Of a stretch of DNA of 64,000 nucleotides, positions 47,897-56,692 are shown piece by piece. A model generated the notes under the pieces. The model was not told the origin of the DNA, ran no database searches, and worked only from the letters and a program-made list of their open reading frames with translations. Position 1 is the first letter of the stretch; each line of letters begins with the position of its first letter. The position numbers and the translations under genes are program-made. Source of the stretch: Kribbella sp. NBC_01245 (GTDB lineage Bacteria > Actinomycetota > Actinomycetes > Propionibacteriales > Kribbellaceae); NCBI RefSeq assembly GCF_036226525.1, contig NZ_CP108487.1, forward strand, positions 2,294,001-2,358,000. The letters are read 5' to 3'.

Positions 47897-50608
47897 GTGG
47901 GTCTTGAGGTGGATGCGCTGATCGGGCGGGGCCTGGAGCTGGCGCGGCTGAGTGCATTGGTCGAGGCTGTCCCGGATCGTGGTGGGGCGCTGGTCCTCCG
48001 GGGTGAGCCTGGTATCGGGAAGTCGGCACTACTCGGCCACGCGAATTCGCTTGCCTTGGGCAAGGGTTTCCGCGCGCTCAGGGCGACCGGCGTCGAGTCC
48101 GAGGCGCGGCTGCCGTTCGCCGGGTTGCACCAGCTTGTGCATCCCCTCCGGCGCGGTATCGGCGCGCTGCCCGAACCGCAACGCGATGCCTTGCGGGCGG
48201 CGATGGGCCTGGTCGATCAGGCCGCGCCGGACACGTTCCTGATCGGGCTCGCCACGCTCAACCTGCTGGCCGACGCGGCCGAGGTATCGCCGCTGCTGCT
48301 CATCGTCGAGGACGCGCACTGGCTCGATCACGCGAGCGCCGAGGTCGTCTCGTTCGTGGCTCGCCGGCTGGAGTCCGAACCGATTCTGCTGCTCGCGGCG
48401 ATCCGATCGGGTACGGCCTCGCGTCTCGACGACGCGGGCCCGGCTGCACTGGAGATCGGCAGGCTGCCGGATGCCGCCGCGGCCGAACTGCTCGATGCGG
48501 TCGCGCCGGATCTCGCGGCGGATGCCCGGTCGCGCGTGCTGGCCGAGTCCGCGGGCAACCCGCTGGCCCTGCGCGAGCTTCCCGGCATCGCTGGAAGCGC
48601 GGAGCGACCAATGCTGGCGCGGCCGCTGACCGAGCGGCTCGAGCGGGCCTTTACCGCCAGAGTCGACGAGCTGCCGGCGGACACGCGCACGGCCTTGCTC
48701 ATCGCGGCACTCGACGACAGCACCTCCCTCGCCGAGATCCTCGCAGCCGCCGGCCTTGCAGCCGCCGGCGTCACGGTTGACGCTCTGACGCCCGCGGTCG
48801 AGGCCCGGCTCATCGAGCTAGGGCCAGGCAGCCTGGTCTTCCGGCATCCCCTGATGCGGTCGGCGATTTCGCAGGCGGCGGACGTTCCGGCGCGGCATGC
48901 AGCACATCGCGCGCTGGCCGACGTACTGGCTGAGCAGCCGGATCGGCGGGCGTGGCATCGCGCGGCCGCGACAACCGGAACGGACGAGAGCACTGCTCTC
49001 GAATTGGAGCAGGCGTCGGATCGGGCCGCACGCCGCGGTGGTGTGGACGCCGCCGTCGCCGCGCTCGAGCAATCCGCCCGGCTGAGCGAGAACCGCGATC
49101 TCCGAGCCGAACGCCTGCTGCGGGCGGCGGACCTCGCGGTCGAGGCAGGCCGCCGGGACGTCGTACGGCGACTCCTGGACGAGGCGTGCACATTGGAACT
49201 CTCGCCCCGCGAGCAAGCGCGGGCCACGTGGATCCGGAGCAGCTTCGACGACGGTTTGAGCGGCGACAACGCCGGCCCGGTCGAGCTGGCCGCTCTGACC
49301 GACTCAGTAGCCGCCGACGGGGACATCGATCTGGCGATGCGCATCCTCTGGGGTGCCGGCATGAGGTGCTTCTGGACAGAGCCGGGGCCGGAGGCACGCA
49401 AGCAGCTTGTATCCGTTGCCGACGGCCTACCAGTCGATGAGCACGACCCGCGCTTTCTCGCCATCCCGGCGTACGTCGCCCCGATCGACCGCGGTACGGC
49501 GGTACTGGCGGGTCTAGCCGACGTGGCGGGCGGTGATCCACAAGTAGCGCGTTTCCTCGGGAGTGCGGCCTTGCAGGTCGGGGCGTTCGACTTGTCTGCA
49601 CGGTTTTCCGCAGCCGCCTTAGACGGCTTACGGGCACAGGGACGACTCGGGCTGCTCACAAGAGCTCAAGCCGTTCGCGCCTGGAGTTCGGTCCGCCTGG
49701 GCGATCTCACGGTTGGACTATCCGCGGCGGAAGAAGCGGGCCGACTCGCACAGGAGACCAACCAGCCGTTCATGTTCGGTCTAGCCCGAGCTGTCCAGGC
49801 AGAGATCGCTGCACTCCGTGGCGACTACGACCAGGCCAAGGCCCTCGCGGCCGAAGCAGAGCAGGTGGGACGGGCCGCCGGCGCTCGCCCGGTTCTGGCC
49901 ACCGTGCAAAGGGCCCGAGGCCTTACCGCGCTAGGCGAGGGCCGGTACGACGATGCCGTCGCGGACCTGCTGCGAATGCACGACCCCGCCGACCCGTCGT
50001 ACCAACTGGCCCTGCGGTGCTACGCCCTCTCCGAACTGGCCGAGGCCGCGATCCGCGCGGGCCGGACCGACGCGCTCGAGCAGGTCGTCCGCGAGTTGGA
50101 GACCTTCGCACCCTCCACGACGTCCCCCGCGCTGCACATCGGACTGCGCTATGTGCAGGCCATCCTCGCACCGTCAGACCAGGCTGAGGCGTTGTTCAAG
50201 GCAGCACTGGACGCGACGAACTGGCCGCTCGAACGTGGACGCCTCCACCTCGCCTTCGGTGAATGGCTGCGACGCCAACGCCGCGCAGCCGACTCCCGTC
50301 CGCACCTGCGAGCCGCCCGCGAGACGTTCGACGCGCTCGGGGTGATCGCCTGGGCCGACCGGGCCCGCACCGAACTACGCGCGTCCGGCGAAACCAGCCC
50401 ACGTCGTACGGCGGATGCGCGGGACCAACTGACGCCGCACGAGTTGAGCATCGCCGAGTTGGCCGCCGAAGGTCTGACCAACAAGGAGATCGGGCAACGG
50501 CTCTACCTCTCCCATCGCACGGTGAGCACCCACTTGCACCGGATCTTCCCCAAGCTCGGCATAACCTCCCGGGCCGACCTCCCGCACGCACTGCGCCCAG
50601 CCGGATGA
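47897..50608 (+). CDS. Large ATP-binding LuxR-family regulator (LAL)
   Basis: 903 residues. An N-terminal AAA/STAND ATPase has Walker A GEPGIGKS at 36-43 and a Walker B-like LLLIVEDAHWLDHAS near 132. A long middle region of TPR-like helices (about 400-800) follows. The C-terminal LuxR helix-turn-helix is near 840-900: LTPHELSIAELAAEGLTNKE, IGQRLYLSHRTVSTHLHRIF. Such proteins are ATP-dependent activators of antibiotic or catabolic genes. GTG 47897 follows TAGCCT by 6 nt, supporting a leaderless start. Possible targets are the adjacent phoD or hydrolase genes, but nothing shows it. Confidence 0.9.
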   Translation: MGLEVDALIGRGLELARLSALVEAVPDRGGALVLRGEPGIGKSALLGHANSLALGKGFRALRATGVESEARLPFAGLHQLVHPLRRGIGALPEPQRDALRAAMGLVDQAAPDTFLIGLATLNLLADAAEVSPLLLIVEDAHWLDHASAEVVSFVARRLESEPILLLAAIRSGTASRLDDAGPAALEIGRLPDAAAAELLDAVAPDLAADARSRVLAESAGNPLALRELPGIAGSAERPMLARPLTERLERAFTARVDELPADTRTALLIAALDDSTSLAEILAAAGLAAAGVTVDALTPAVEARLIELGPGSLVFRHPLMRSAISQAADVPARHAAHRALADVLAEQPDRRAWHRAAATTGTDESTALELEQASDRAARRGGVDAAVAALEQSARLSENRDLRAERLLRAADLAVEAGRRDVVRRLLDEACTLELSPREQARATWIRSSFDDGLSGDNAGPVELAALTDSVAADGDIDLAMRILWGAGMRCFWTEPGPEARKQLVSVADGLPVDEHDPRFLAIPAYVAPIDRGTAVLAGLADVAGGDPQVARFLGSAALQVGAFDLSARFSAAALDGLRAQGRLGLLTRAQAVRAWSSVRLGDLTVGLSAAEEAGRLAQETNQPFMFGLARAVQAEIAALRGDYDQAKALAAEAEQVGRAAGARPVLATVQRARGLTALGEGRYDDAVADLLRMHDPADPSYQLALRCYALSELAEAAIRAGRTDALEQVVRELETFAPSTTSPALHIGLRYVQAILAPSDQAEALFKAALDATNWPLERGRLHLAFGEWLRRQRRAADSRPHLRAARETFDALGVIAWADRARTELRASGETSPRRTADARDQLTPHELSIAELAAEGLTNKEIGQRLYLSHRTVSTHLHRIFPKLGITSRADLPHALRPAG

Positions 50609-50671
50609 CGTACACCGACAGCGTCAACTGACGGGCGCGATACCGCTTCAGGCATCTCTACGGTTACCGCC

Positions 50672-51691
50672 ATGGTGACGTTCAACCGCAGGACCTTCAC
50701 GACACTCGTCGCAGCCGGCGCCGTCGCAGCCTCACTACCCGGCCAAGTCCAAGCCAAAGGCCAGACCCAGGTCGGCAATCCACTAGGCCCGATTCGCAAC
50801 GTGCGCACGGATTTGCTGTCGATCGCGTACCACGACGCCGGCCCCGCCGATGGCCCGGTCATCCTGCTCGGACACGGCTGGCCGTACAGTCCGCAGGCAT
50901 TCGTCGAGGTCGTACCAAGGCTGGTCCGTAGGGGATATCGCGTCCTTACGCCGTACCTGCGTGGTCACGGCGGCACGCGCTTCCTGTCGAGCGACACCCT
51001 CCGCTCCGGGCAGCAGGCCGCGCTCGGCTCGGACGTCATCGACTTCCTGGACGCACTCGACATCCCGCGCGCGATCTTCGCCGGCTACGACTGGGGTGGG
51101 CGGGCGTTCTGCGTCGCCGCCGCGCTCTGGCCGGACCGTTGCGCCGGGCTCGTCTCGGTCAACAGCTATCTGGTCCAGAACCTCGATCCCGTGGTCGCGA
51201 AGATGCCGGTGGCGCCGTCGATCGAGGCCGCCCAGTGGTACTTCGACTACTTCACCACCGAGCGCGGCAAGACCGGTCTCGCGCTGAACACCAAGGAGCT
51301 CGCCCGCGTCGTCTGGACCAAGAACTCCCCCACCTGGGACTTCACCGAAGGCGATCTCGACCGTGCGGCCGAACTCTTCGACAACCCGGACTACGTCGAC
51401 GTCGTCGTGCACGTCTACCGGCACCGGCGGCTGACCGAGGCCGGCGATCCGCGGTACGACGCGCTCGAGGCCCGGCTGCGGAAGCTGCCCGTCATCACCG
51501 TGCCGGCCGTCACCCTCGACGGGATCGACGACGGGAACTTCCCGGCCAACGACGGCACCGCCTCGGCCAAGTTCTTCGCCGGCCCACGCGTCCATCACCA
51601 GGTCCCGGGCGCCGGACACAACCTGCCGCAGGAGCGACCGCGAGCCTTCTTCAACGCGATCCTCGAAGTCACCCGGCTACCCCGGCGATAG
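50672..51691 (+). CDS. Tat-exported alpha/beta hydrolase, epoxide hydrolase/haloalkane dehalogenase-like
   Basis: 339 residues. A twin-arginine signal (FNRRTFTTLVAAGAVAASLP) ends near residue 28. The hydrolase core has the oxyanion motif LGHGWPYSPQ, RGHGGTRFL, nucleophile Asp140 in AGYDWGGRAF and the base His316 in VPGAGHNLPQERP. An Asp rather than Ser nucleophile followed by WGG places it with epoxide hydrolases and dehalogenases. Substrate unknown. Start ATG 50672 lies 7 nt after TACGGT. Confidence 0.83.
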   Translation: MVTFNRRTFTTLVAAGAVAASLPGQVQAKGQTQVGNPLGPIRNVRTDLLSIAYHDAGPADGPVILLGHGWPYSPQAFVEVVPRLVRRGYRVLTPYLRGHGGTRFLSSDTLRSGQQAALGSDVIDFLDALDIPRAIFAGYDWGGRAFCVAAALWPDRCAGLVSVNSYLVQNLDPVVAKMPVAPSIEAAQWYFDYFTTERGKTGLALNTKELARVVWTKNSPTWDFTEGDLDRAAELFDNPDYVDVVVHVYRHRRLTEAGDPRYDALEARLRKLPVITVPAVTLDGIDDGNFPANDGTASAKFFAGPRVHHQVPGAGHNLPQERPRAFFNAILEVTRLPRR

Positions 51692-51718
51692 GTGCCCTGA
51701 GCAACTTCGCTACCCTGA

Positions 51719-52273
51719 GTGATTGTGACGATCGAAAACGTGACCGCACCGCTGGCCGCCCGATGCCCCGAGCAAGTCGCGCGGGACAAGATGGTCGGCG
51801 ATCTGGTCAAGCTGGCGTATCGGATGCACACCCGGCGACCGGGCAGCCTGGGCCAGCGCCTGGCGGTTCGCAAGTTCCGCCGGAAGCTGCGGGTGGCGAT
51901 GGTGCGAATGCAGTTCGCCGAGCGGCCCGAGATGGTCCAGGCCGTCCGGGCCCAGCTCGACGCGCTCTACCGCTGCGTGAACGGCACCACCGAGGCGGCC
52001 GTTGCCAAGGTCCAGGTCTGGCCCCGGCAACAGCGCCAGCCCGACGCCGTACGGGTGACCCGATCGCCCAAGCCCGTCGCCCGCCACATCCGCAGCGACC
52101 AGGAAGTCCTCGACCAGTACGGCGACCAGCTGCTCGAGGAACTACGCGACTCCGGCACCCTCAGCCGCTACCGCGTCGAAAAGGTCTGCCAAGTCACCCA
52201 CCGCCAAGCCGAACGCGTCCGCACCTCCGTCCGCGCCAAACTCCTACTCCAAGACTCCGAACAACTCGTGTAG
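51719..52273 (+). CDS. Hypothetical basic helical protein
   Basis: 184 residues; not recognised. Arg-rich and helical, soluble: ARDKMVGDLVKLAYRMHTRR, RLAVRKFRRKLRVAMVRMQF, VLDQYGDQLLEELRDSGTLS and KVCQVTHRQAERVRTSVRAK. Net positive charge and the C-terminal winged-helix-like look (SRYRVEKVCQVTHRQAERVR) would suit nucleic-acid binding, but no known motif confirms it. GTG 51719 is the longest start; GTG 51725 lies 8 nt after TACCCT and may be the true one. The gene closes with a hairpin terminator. Confidence 0.6.
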   Translation: MIVTIENVTAPLAARCPEQVARDKMVGDLVKLAYRMHTRRPGSLGQRLAVRKFRRKLRVAMVRMQFAERPEMVQAVRAQLDALYRCVNGTTEAAVAKVQVWPRQQRQPDAVRVTRSPKPVARHIRSDQEVLDQYGDQLLEELRDSGTLSRYRVEKVCQVTHRQAERVRTSVRAKLLLQDSEQLV

Positions 52274-52278
52274 ACGGA

Positions 52279-52311
52279 ACGGCTCCAGGCCCTGGCTGGA
52301 CCCGGAGCCGT
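52279..52311. terminator. Bidirectional hairpin between convergent genes
   Basis: ACGGCTCC (52279-52286) pairs with GGAGCCGT (52304-52311), with an inner CCAGG/CCTGG stem. It lies 5 bp after the stop of the gene ending at 52273 and 7 bp before that of the gene ending at 52319. Confidence 0.7.
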
Positions 52312-52318
52312 GAACTTG

Positions 52319-53824
52319 TCAGGTGACGTTGATGAGGGCACCTACGTGCAGAGTGCTGTTGGGCAGCGCTGCGGTGTAGGTGGCGAAGACGTCCTTATTC
52401 GTGTCGATCTGGGTCGCGTTCGTCCAGGCTCCACTGGTAGTGCGGGTCCGGTCCCAGATGCCACTGCCAGGCACGGTGGCACTAACGTGCATGGTGTCGT
52501 CCGGAAGAGTTGCCGCCGACACCTCGATGATCGAGTCGTTGCCGTCGATCTGCGTGGCCGAGGCCGCCCAGGCGCCCGCAGCCGTGCGGGCCCGGGTCCA
52601 GATCCCGCTACCTGGTACGACGTTGAAGACGTGCAAGGTGTTGTCGGACAACGCAGACGCGGCCACTGCGCTGACGTACTTGTTCGTGTCGATCTGCGTG
52701 GCCGAGGCCGCCCAAGCGCCTGCTGCCGTGCGGGCCCGGGCCCAGACACCACTGCCCGGTACAACCGTCACTAGCGAGACCGTGCCATTCGGCAACGCCG
52801 CTGCCGAGATATCCGTCGTATAAGGGTTGCTGTCGACATGTGTGGACGTGCTCCACGTGCCATTGACTGCCCGGGACCGGTGCCAAACCCCACTGTTCGG
52901 TACGACGCTGAACACGTGCAGCTTGCCATCCGGCGCACCTGCTGCGGCTACGGCCGAGATGTTGGCGTTGGTGTCGATCTGAGTGGCCGAAGCCGACCAG
53001 TCACCGGCGGCCGTCCGGCCGCGGTACCAAACGCCTGCACCGCGGACGACGTTGAAGGCGTACATGTTGCCGTTCGGAATCGTCGCGGCAGCGGTATCAC
53101 CAAGGCTCGTGTTGCCGTCGACCTCGCTAGCGCTTGTGGCCCAGGAACCTCCTGCCCAGCGGATCCGGTCCCACAACGGACCACGGGCCGGCTGCGGCGC
53201 CGGTGTTGCGACATCCCAGAGCGCGTTGACGATGCGCTGCGCGTCCGCGACCTCCACCTGGTACCGATCCGGGTAAGCGGAACGCTGAACCTTCTGGCAG
53301 ATCGGGCCGATCGACCCGGACTGCCAGGAGCCATTCGGGTAGAAGAGTTCCAGCTCGTTCCAGAACCGGTTGGTCGTCCAGGTGGCGTCGAGCCTGTTCT
53401 CGGCACTCCCCCAGCCGTCCTGCTGCTGGAACAAGCCGAGACTCGTGTGGTCGACCTTCTCGGTGATGTTCATCAGGGTCGATTCCACGATCGCGGTGGT
53501 GACAGCGATGACCGCTGCGCGCTCGGGCAGACCGCGATCCCGGAGGGCCTTGATGATGATGCGTGCACAAGAGGTCCGGTACGCCGTCATGGCGTTCTGG
53601 AGTTTGCCGGTCAGCTGGCCGTTCAGCGTGGTCGCGATCTGGCTGTCGCGGCTGGTGTGGCCCGCCGGATCGCAGTACTTGGTTGGCCACGCCGCCGACG
53701 CCATCACGCCAGTCGGAGTGGGTTCCGGAGCAGGGGCGGCTTGAGCCATGGCGCCGAGCGCGGTCGCACTCGCCACCGCGATCGCCGTACTGGTGAAGAG
53801 ATATTTGGAGAGGCGGTTCGTCAT
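52319..53824 (-). CDS. Secreted protein: lysozyme-like N-domain plus six propeller-like repeats
   Basis: 501 residues. A Sec-type signal (LFTSTAIAVASATALGAMAQ) ends near residue 30. Residues 45-205 are an all-helical domain with AVTTAIVESTLMNITE, a TSLGLFQQQDGWG segment and a Cys pair. The Glu-Ser...Gly-Leu-x-Gln layout resembles soluble lytic transglycosylases, so peptidoglycan cleavage is inferred. Residues 213-501 hold six units of about 47 residues with GVWYRGRTAAG-type and TQIDTN-type motifs and a closing LHVFxVVPGS strand, likely a six-bladed beta-propeller or lectin. The repeat part is nearly the same as in the protein encoded just upstream. Confidence 0.75.
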   Translation of the reverse strand: MTNRLSKYLFTSTAIAVASATALGAMAQAAPAPEPTPTGVMASAAWPTKYCDPAGHTSRDSQIATTLNGQLTGKLQNAMTAYRTSCARIIIKALRDRGLPERAAVIAVTTAIVESTLMNITEKVDHTSLGLFQQQDGWGSAENRLDATWTTNRFWNELELFYPNGSWQSGSIGPICQKVQRSAYPDRYQVEVADAQRIVNALWDVATPAPQPARGPLWDRIRWAGGSWATSASEVDGNTSLGDTAAATIPNGNMYAFNVVRGAGVWYRGRTAAGDWSASATQIDTNANISAVAAAGAPDGKLHVFSVVPNSGVWHRSRAVNGTWSTSTHVDSNPYTTDISAAALPNGTVSLVTVVPGSGVWARARTAAGAWAASATQIDTNKYVSAVAASALSDNTLHVFNVVPGSGIWTRARTAAGAWAASATQIDGNDSIIEVSAATLPDDTMHVSATVPGSGIWDRTRTTSGAWTNATQIDTNKDVFATYTAALPNSTLHVGALINVT

Positions 53825-53847
53825 CTTCGGGTCCTCACGAAGTGGAG

Positions 53848-53878
53848 GCGGCCCGGGCGATCAGCGCGCCCGGGCCGC
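53848..53878. terminator. 12-bp GC stem between the two wall-protein genes
   Basis: GCGGCCCGGGCG (53848-53859) pairs with CGCCCGGGCCGC (53867-53878) around a 7-nt loop. It lies 10 bp past the stop of the upstream gene and could end its transcript or attenuate reading into the next. Confidence 0.65.
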
Positions 53879-53887
53879 GAGATCAGG

Positions 53888-55390
53888 TCAGTTGACGTTG
53901 ACGAGCGCGCCTACGTGCAGGGTGCCGTTGGGCAGTCCGGCCGTGTAGGTCGCGAAGATGTTCTTGTTGGTGTCGATCTGCGTCGCGTTGGTCCAGCCAC
54001 CACTGGCAGTCCGGGTGCGATCCCAGACGCCACTGCCGGGCAGTACGCCCGTGACGTGCAGGGTCCCGTCGGGAAGGCTCGCGGCCGATACCGACAGCAG
54101 CGAGTCGTTCTGGTCGATCTGCGTGGCGGTTGCGGCCCATGCGCCCGCAGCGGTCCGGTTCCGATACCAGATGCCACCGTCGGGCACGACGGCGAACACG
54201 TGCAGGGTGCCGTTGCCCAGGCTGGCGGCGGCCACAGAGGTGATGTACTTGTTGGTGTCGATCTGCTGTGCTGAAGCAGCCCAAGCCCCTGCTGCGGTAC
54301 GACCTCGGTGCCAGACACCACTACCGGGTACGACGTTCAGCAACGACACAGTGCCGTTGGGAAGTGCGGCAGCAGCTACAGCGGTCGTGTACGGGTTGCT
54401 GTCGACATGGGTTGAGGTACTCCAGGTGCCGTCGGCAGCCCGGCGTCGGTGCCAGATGCCGCTGCCGGGAACCACGCTGAAGACGTGCAGGCTCCCGTCC
54501 GGCGCACCAGTCGCCGCAACCGCTGAGATCGACCCGTTCGTATCGATCTGCGTCGCGCCGTTGGCCCAGTCGCCTGCCGCAGTGCGGCCGCGGTACCAGA
54601 CGCCACTGCCCGGGACCACGTTGAAGACGTACATGTTGCCGTTCGGCAGGGTCGCCGCGGCGGTGTCGGCAAGTGCTGTATTGCCGTCCACCTCGGTCGC
54701 GCTGGCGTCCCAGCTGCCGCCGGCCCAGCGCGTCCGGTCCCAGAGCGGACCGCGCGGCAGTTGGCTCACCCCGGCGGAGGTCCACCAGGTCGTCTGCTGC
54801 TGAGCGCCGGCCCAGCTCAGGCTGAAGTGGATGTGATCGGTGTGCGGGTTCGGCCCGCTGTAGGGCTGCCACCCGGCCGAAGGCTCATAGGCACGCCACA
54901 TCCGGCGATTCCAGATTATGTACATGATGCCGAGGCGGCGCGCCATGGCGTGTTTGTTGCCGTATTTGTCCGTCTCCAGCAGCCATTGCAGGAATTCGTC
55001 GGCATCGGCCTTTTCGCCCGCGTCATAGACGTTGAAGTGGTAATCCAGCGCACGGCCGTCCTTGTGCTCGCTGGTGCCACCCTGGTCGCAGTCGCGGCCG
55101 AGGCCGGCCGGGTGCTTGCCGTAGGTCCGGTTCAGCAGATCCCGCAGTGCGACGGTCCCCTTCTTGACCGCCGTGCACTGGGTCTGCGGCTGATACGTCG
55201 AGTAATCGTCAATAGCAGCAGGGAAATTGGGTGTGCTGGGTGCGGCCGTTGCCCCTTGCGGCGCGATGGTGACGGCCAGCACCGCGGCGAGCAGAGCCAT
55301 CAGCATGCGTGCTGGTCGCCCCCAGGCCCGGGCTACCCGGTCCGGCCGAGATTGCCGCCATTCGGCCGTCCAGGGCAGGCGAAAGCGCAT
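53888..55390 (-). CDS. Secreted protein: M15-like peptidase domain plus six propeller-like repeats
   Basis: 500 residues. A long signal region ends with MLMALLAAVLAVTIAPQGAT. Residues 45-200 carry GGTSEHKDGRALDYHFN and GPNPHTDHIHFSLSW, the S/D/H layout of zinc D-Ala-D-Ala carboxypeptidase/ARB_07466-type folds, with His and Asp able to bind zinc; RLGIMYIIWNRRMWRAYEPS fits the same family. The last 285 residues are six repeats of about 47, matching those of the neighbouring protein almost unit for unit. ATG 55390 is chosen because the hydrophobic signal follows it; the frame is open to 55495. Cell-wall binding by the repeat domain is inferred. Confidence 0.75.
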   Translation of the reverse strand: MRFRLPWTAEWRQSRPDRVARAWGRPARMLMALLAAVLAVTIAPQGATAAPSTPNFPAAIDDYSTYQPQTQCTAVKKGTVALRDLLNRTYGKHPAGLGRDCDQGGTSEHKDGRALDYHFNVYDAGEKADADEFLQWLLETDKYGNKHAMARRLGIMYIIWNRRMWRAYEPSAGWQPYSGPNPHTDHIHFSLSWAGAQQQTTWWTSAGVSQLPRGPLWDRTRWAGGSWDASATEVDGNTALADTAAATLPNGNMYVFNVVPGSGVWYRGRTAAGDWANGATQIDTNGSISAVAATGAPDGSLHVFSVVPGSGIWHRRRAADGTWSTSTHVDSNPYTTAVAAAALPNGTVSLLNVVPGSGVWHRGRTAAGAWAASAQQIDTNKYITSVAAASLGNGTLHVFAVVPDGGIWYRNRTAAGAWAATATQIDQNDSLLSVSAASLPDGTLHVTGVLPGSGVWDRTRTASGGWTNATQIDTNKNIFATYTAGLPNGTLHVGALVNVN

Positions 55391-55650
55391 TTTGGTGAAC
55401 ACGAAAACCCCCAAGTAGAAAGAATTGGAAACAGCGTCGGACCACGAACGGCCTCGATTTCCCCGCCATTCGTGGTGCTGTTCCCGGGTGTGCATTCACC
55501 ATAATTCGGAATCCGCGTCACCGCAGCCTTCTTGCAGCTAGTGGCAAACAAGTAACGGCAGATGGCCCGACAGTGTCAACAACCAACCATGGGGCGGAAA
55601 GCAACAGCCCCGCGCCGCGGAGTCGCGGGCGGGGCTGTCGGTGCGGTGAA

Positions 55651-56685
55651 TCAGGAAGGCGGCGGGATCTCCCCTGAGCCACGGATGGTGAGTTTGACTG
55701 GCACTCGGACGGTGCGGCTGGGGCGGTGGGGCTCGGGGAGGCGTTCGGTCATTAGCTGGATCGCCGTACGGGCCATCACGTCGGCCGACTGGGCGACGGC
55801 GGTCAGACCGGGGCTGAGCAGGTCGCCGAGCGCCAGGTCGTCGAAGGACACCAGCGCCACCTGGTCGCGACGTCCGGCCAGTCCGCGTAGGACCTCGGCC
55901 GTGGTCATGTTGTTCGCGCTCAGGATGGCCGTGGCCGGCTCGGGGCGATCCAGTACGGCGGAGAGCGTGATGCCGATGCCCTCGGTGGTCGGCTCGGACA
56001 GGTGGACGAGGTCCTCGTCGACGTCGATCCGGTGCCGCGACATCGCCGCGCGATAGGCGACGACCCGCTCGCGGGCGGTGAAGATGCGCTCGTCATCGCC
56101 GAGGTACGCGATCCGGCGATGCCCTTGGCGGACCAGGTGGTCGATGGCCTGGTCGATACCGCCCGCGTTGTCCGCGAGCACGGCGTCGGCCTCGATGCCG
56201 TGCGCGGGCCGGTCGATCGTCACCACGGCCATCCCCGCGTCGACGTGGGGCGCGAGGTACTCCTGGGTCTCGCCGATCGGCGCCATGATCAGCGCATCGG
56301 GGCGCCGGGCAACGAACTCGAGGCAGACATCGCGCTCGCGGTCGGGATCCTCGTCGGTCAGGCCGATCATCACCACCGAACCGCTGCCGCGGGCCCACAT
56401 CTCGACGGCCCGGCCGAGTGACGCGAAGAACGGGTCACCGATATCGCGGATGACCACCGCGATCGTCCCGGTACGGCCGCGGCGCAGCATCCGGGCGCTC
56501 TCGTTCGGCGTGTAGTTGAGGTCCTTGATCGCGGCCTGCACCTTCGCGGTCAGCTCCGGGCTGACGTTCGGCTCCTCGTTGACCACGCGCGACACGGTCT
56601 TGAGGGCCACGCCGGCCCGGGCCGCGACCTCCTTCATGGTGGGCCGGCGTTGCCCCGCCACCCCGTTCGGTCCACCCATGCTCAT
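55651..56685 (-). CDS. LacI-family transcriptional regulator
   Basis: 344 residues: LacI helix-turn-helix (PTMKEVAARAGVALKTVSRV), hinge, and sugar-binding core (IAVVIRDIGDPFFASLGRAV, RQGHRRIAYLGDDERIFTAR, AILSANNMTTAEVLRGLAGR). It begins 7 bp after the rnj stop with GAGGGC as SD, so it may be read from the dapA-rnj transcript. No operator or sugar operon is next to it, so the target is unknown. ATG 56685 and 56679 are both possible. Confidence 0.9.
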   Translation of the reverse strand: MSMGGPNGVAGQRRPTMKEVAARAGVALKTVSRVVNEEPNVSPELTAKVQAAIKDLNYTPNESARMLRRGRTGTIAVVIRDIGDPFFASLGRAVEMWARGSGSVVMIGLTDEDPDRERDVCLEFVARRPDALIMAPIGETQEYLAPHVDAGMAVVTIDRPAHGIEADAVLADNAGGIDQAIDHLVRQGHRRIAYLGDDERIFTARERVVAYRAAMSRHRIDVDEDLVHLSEPTTEGIGITLSAVLDRPEPATAILSANNMTTAEVLRGLAGRRDQVALVSFDDLALGDLLSPGLTAVAQSADVMARTAIQLMTERLPEPHRPSRTVRVPVKLTIRGSGEIPPPS

Positions 56686-56692
56686 GGCGCCC

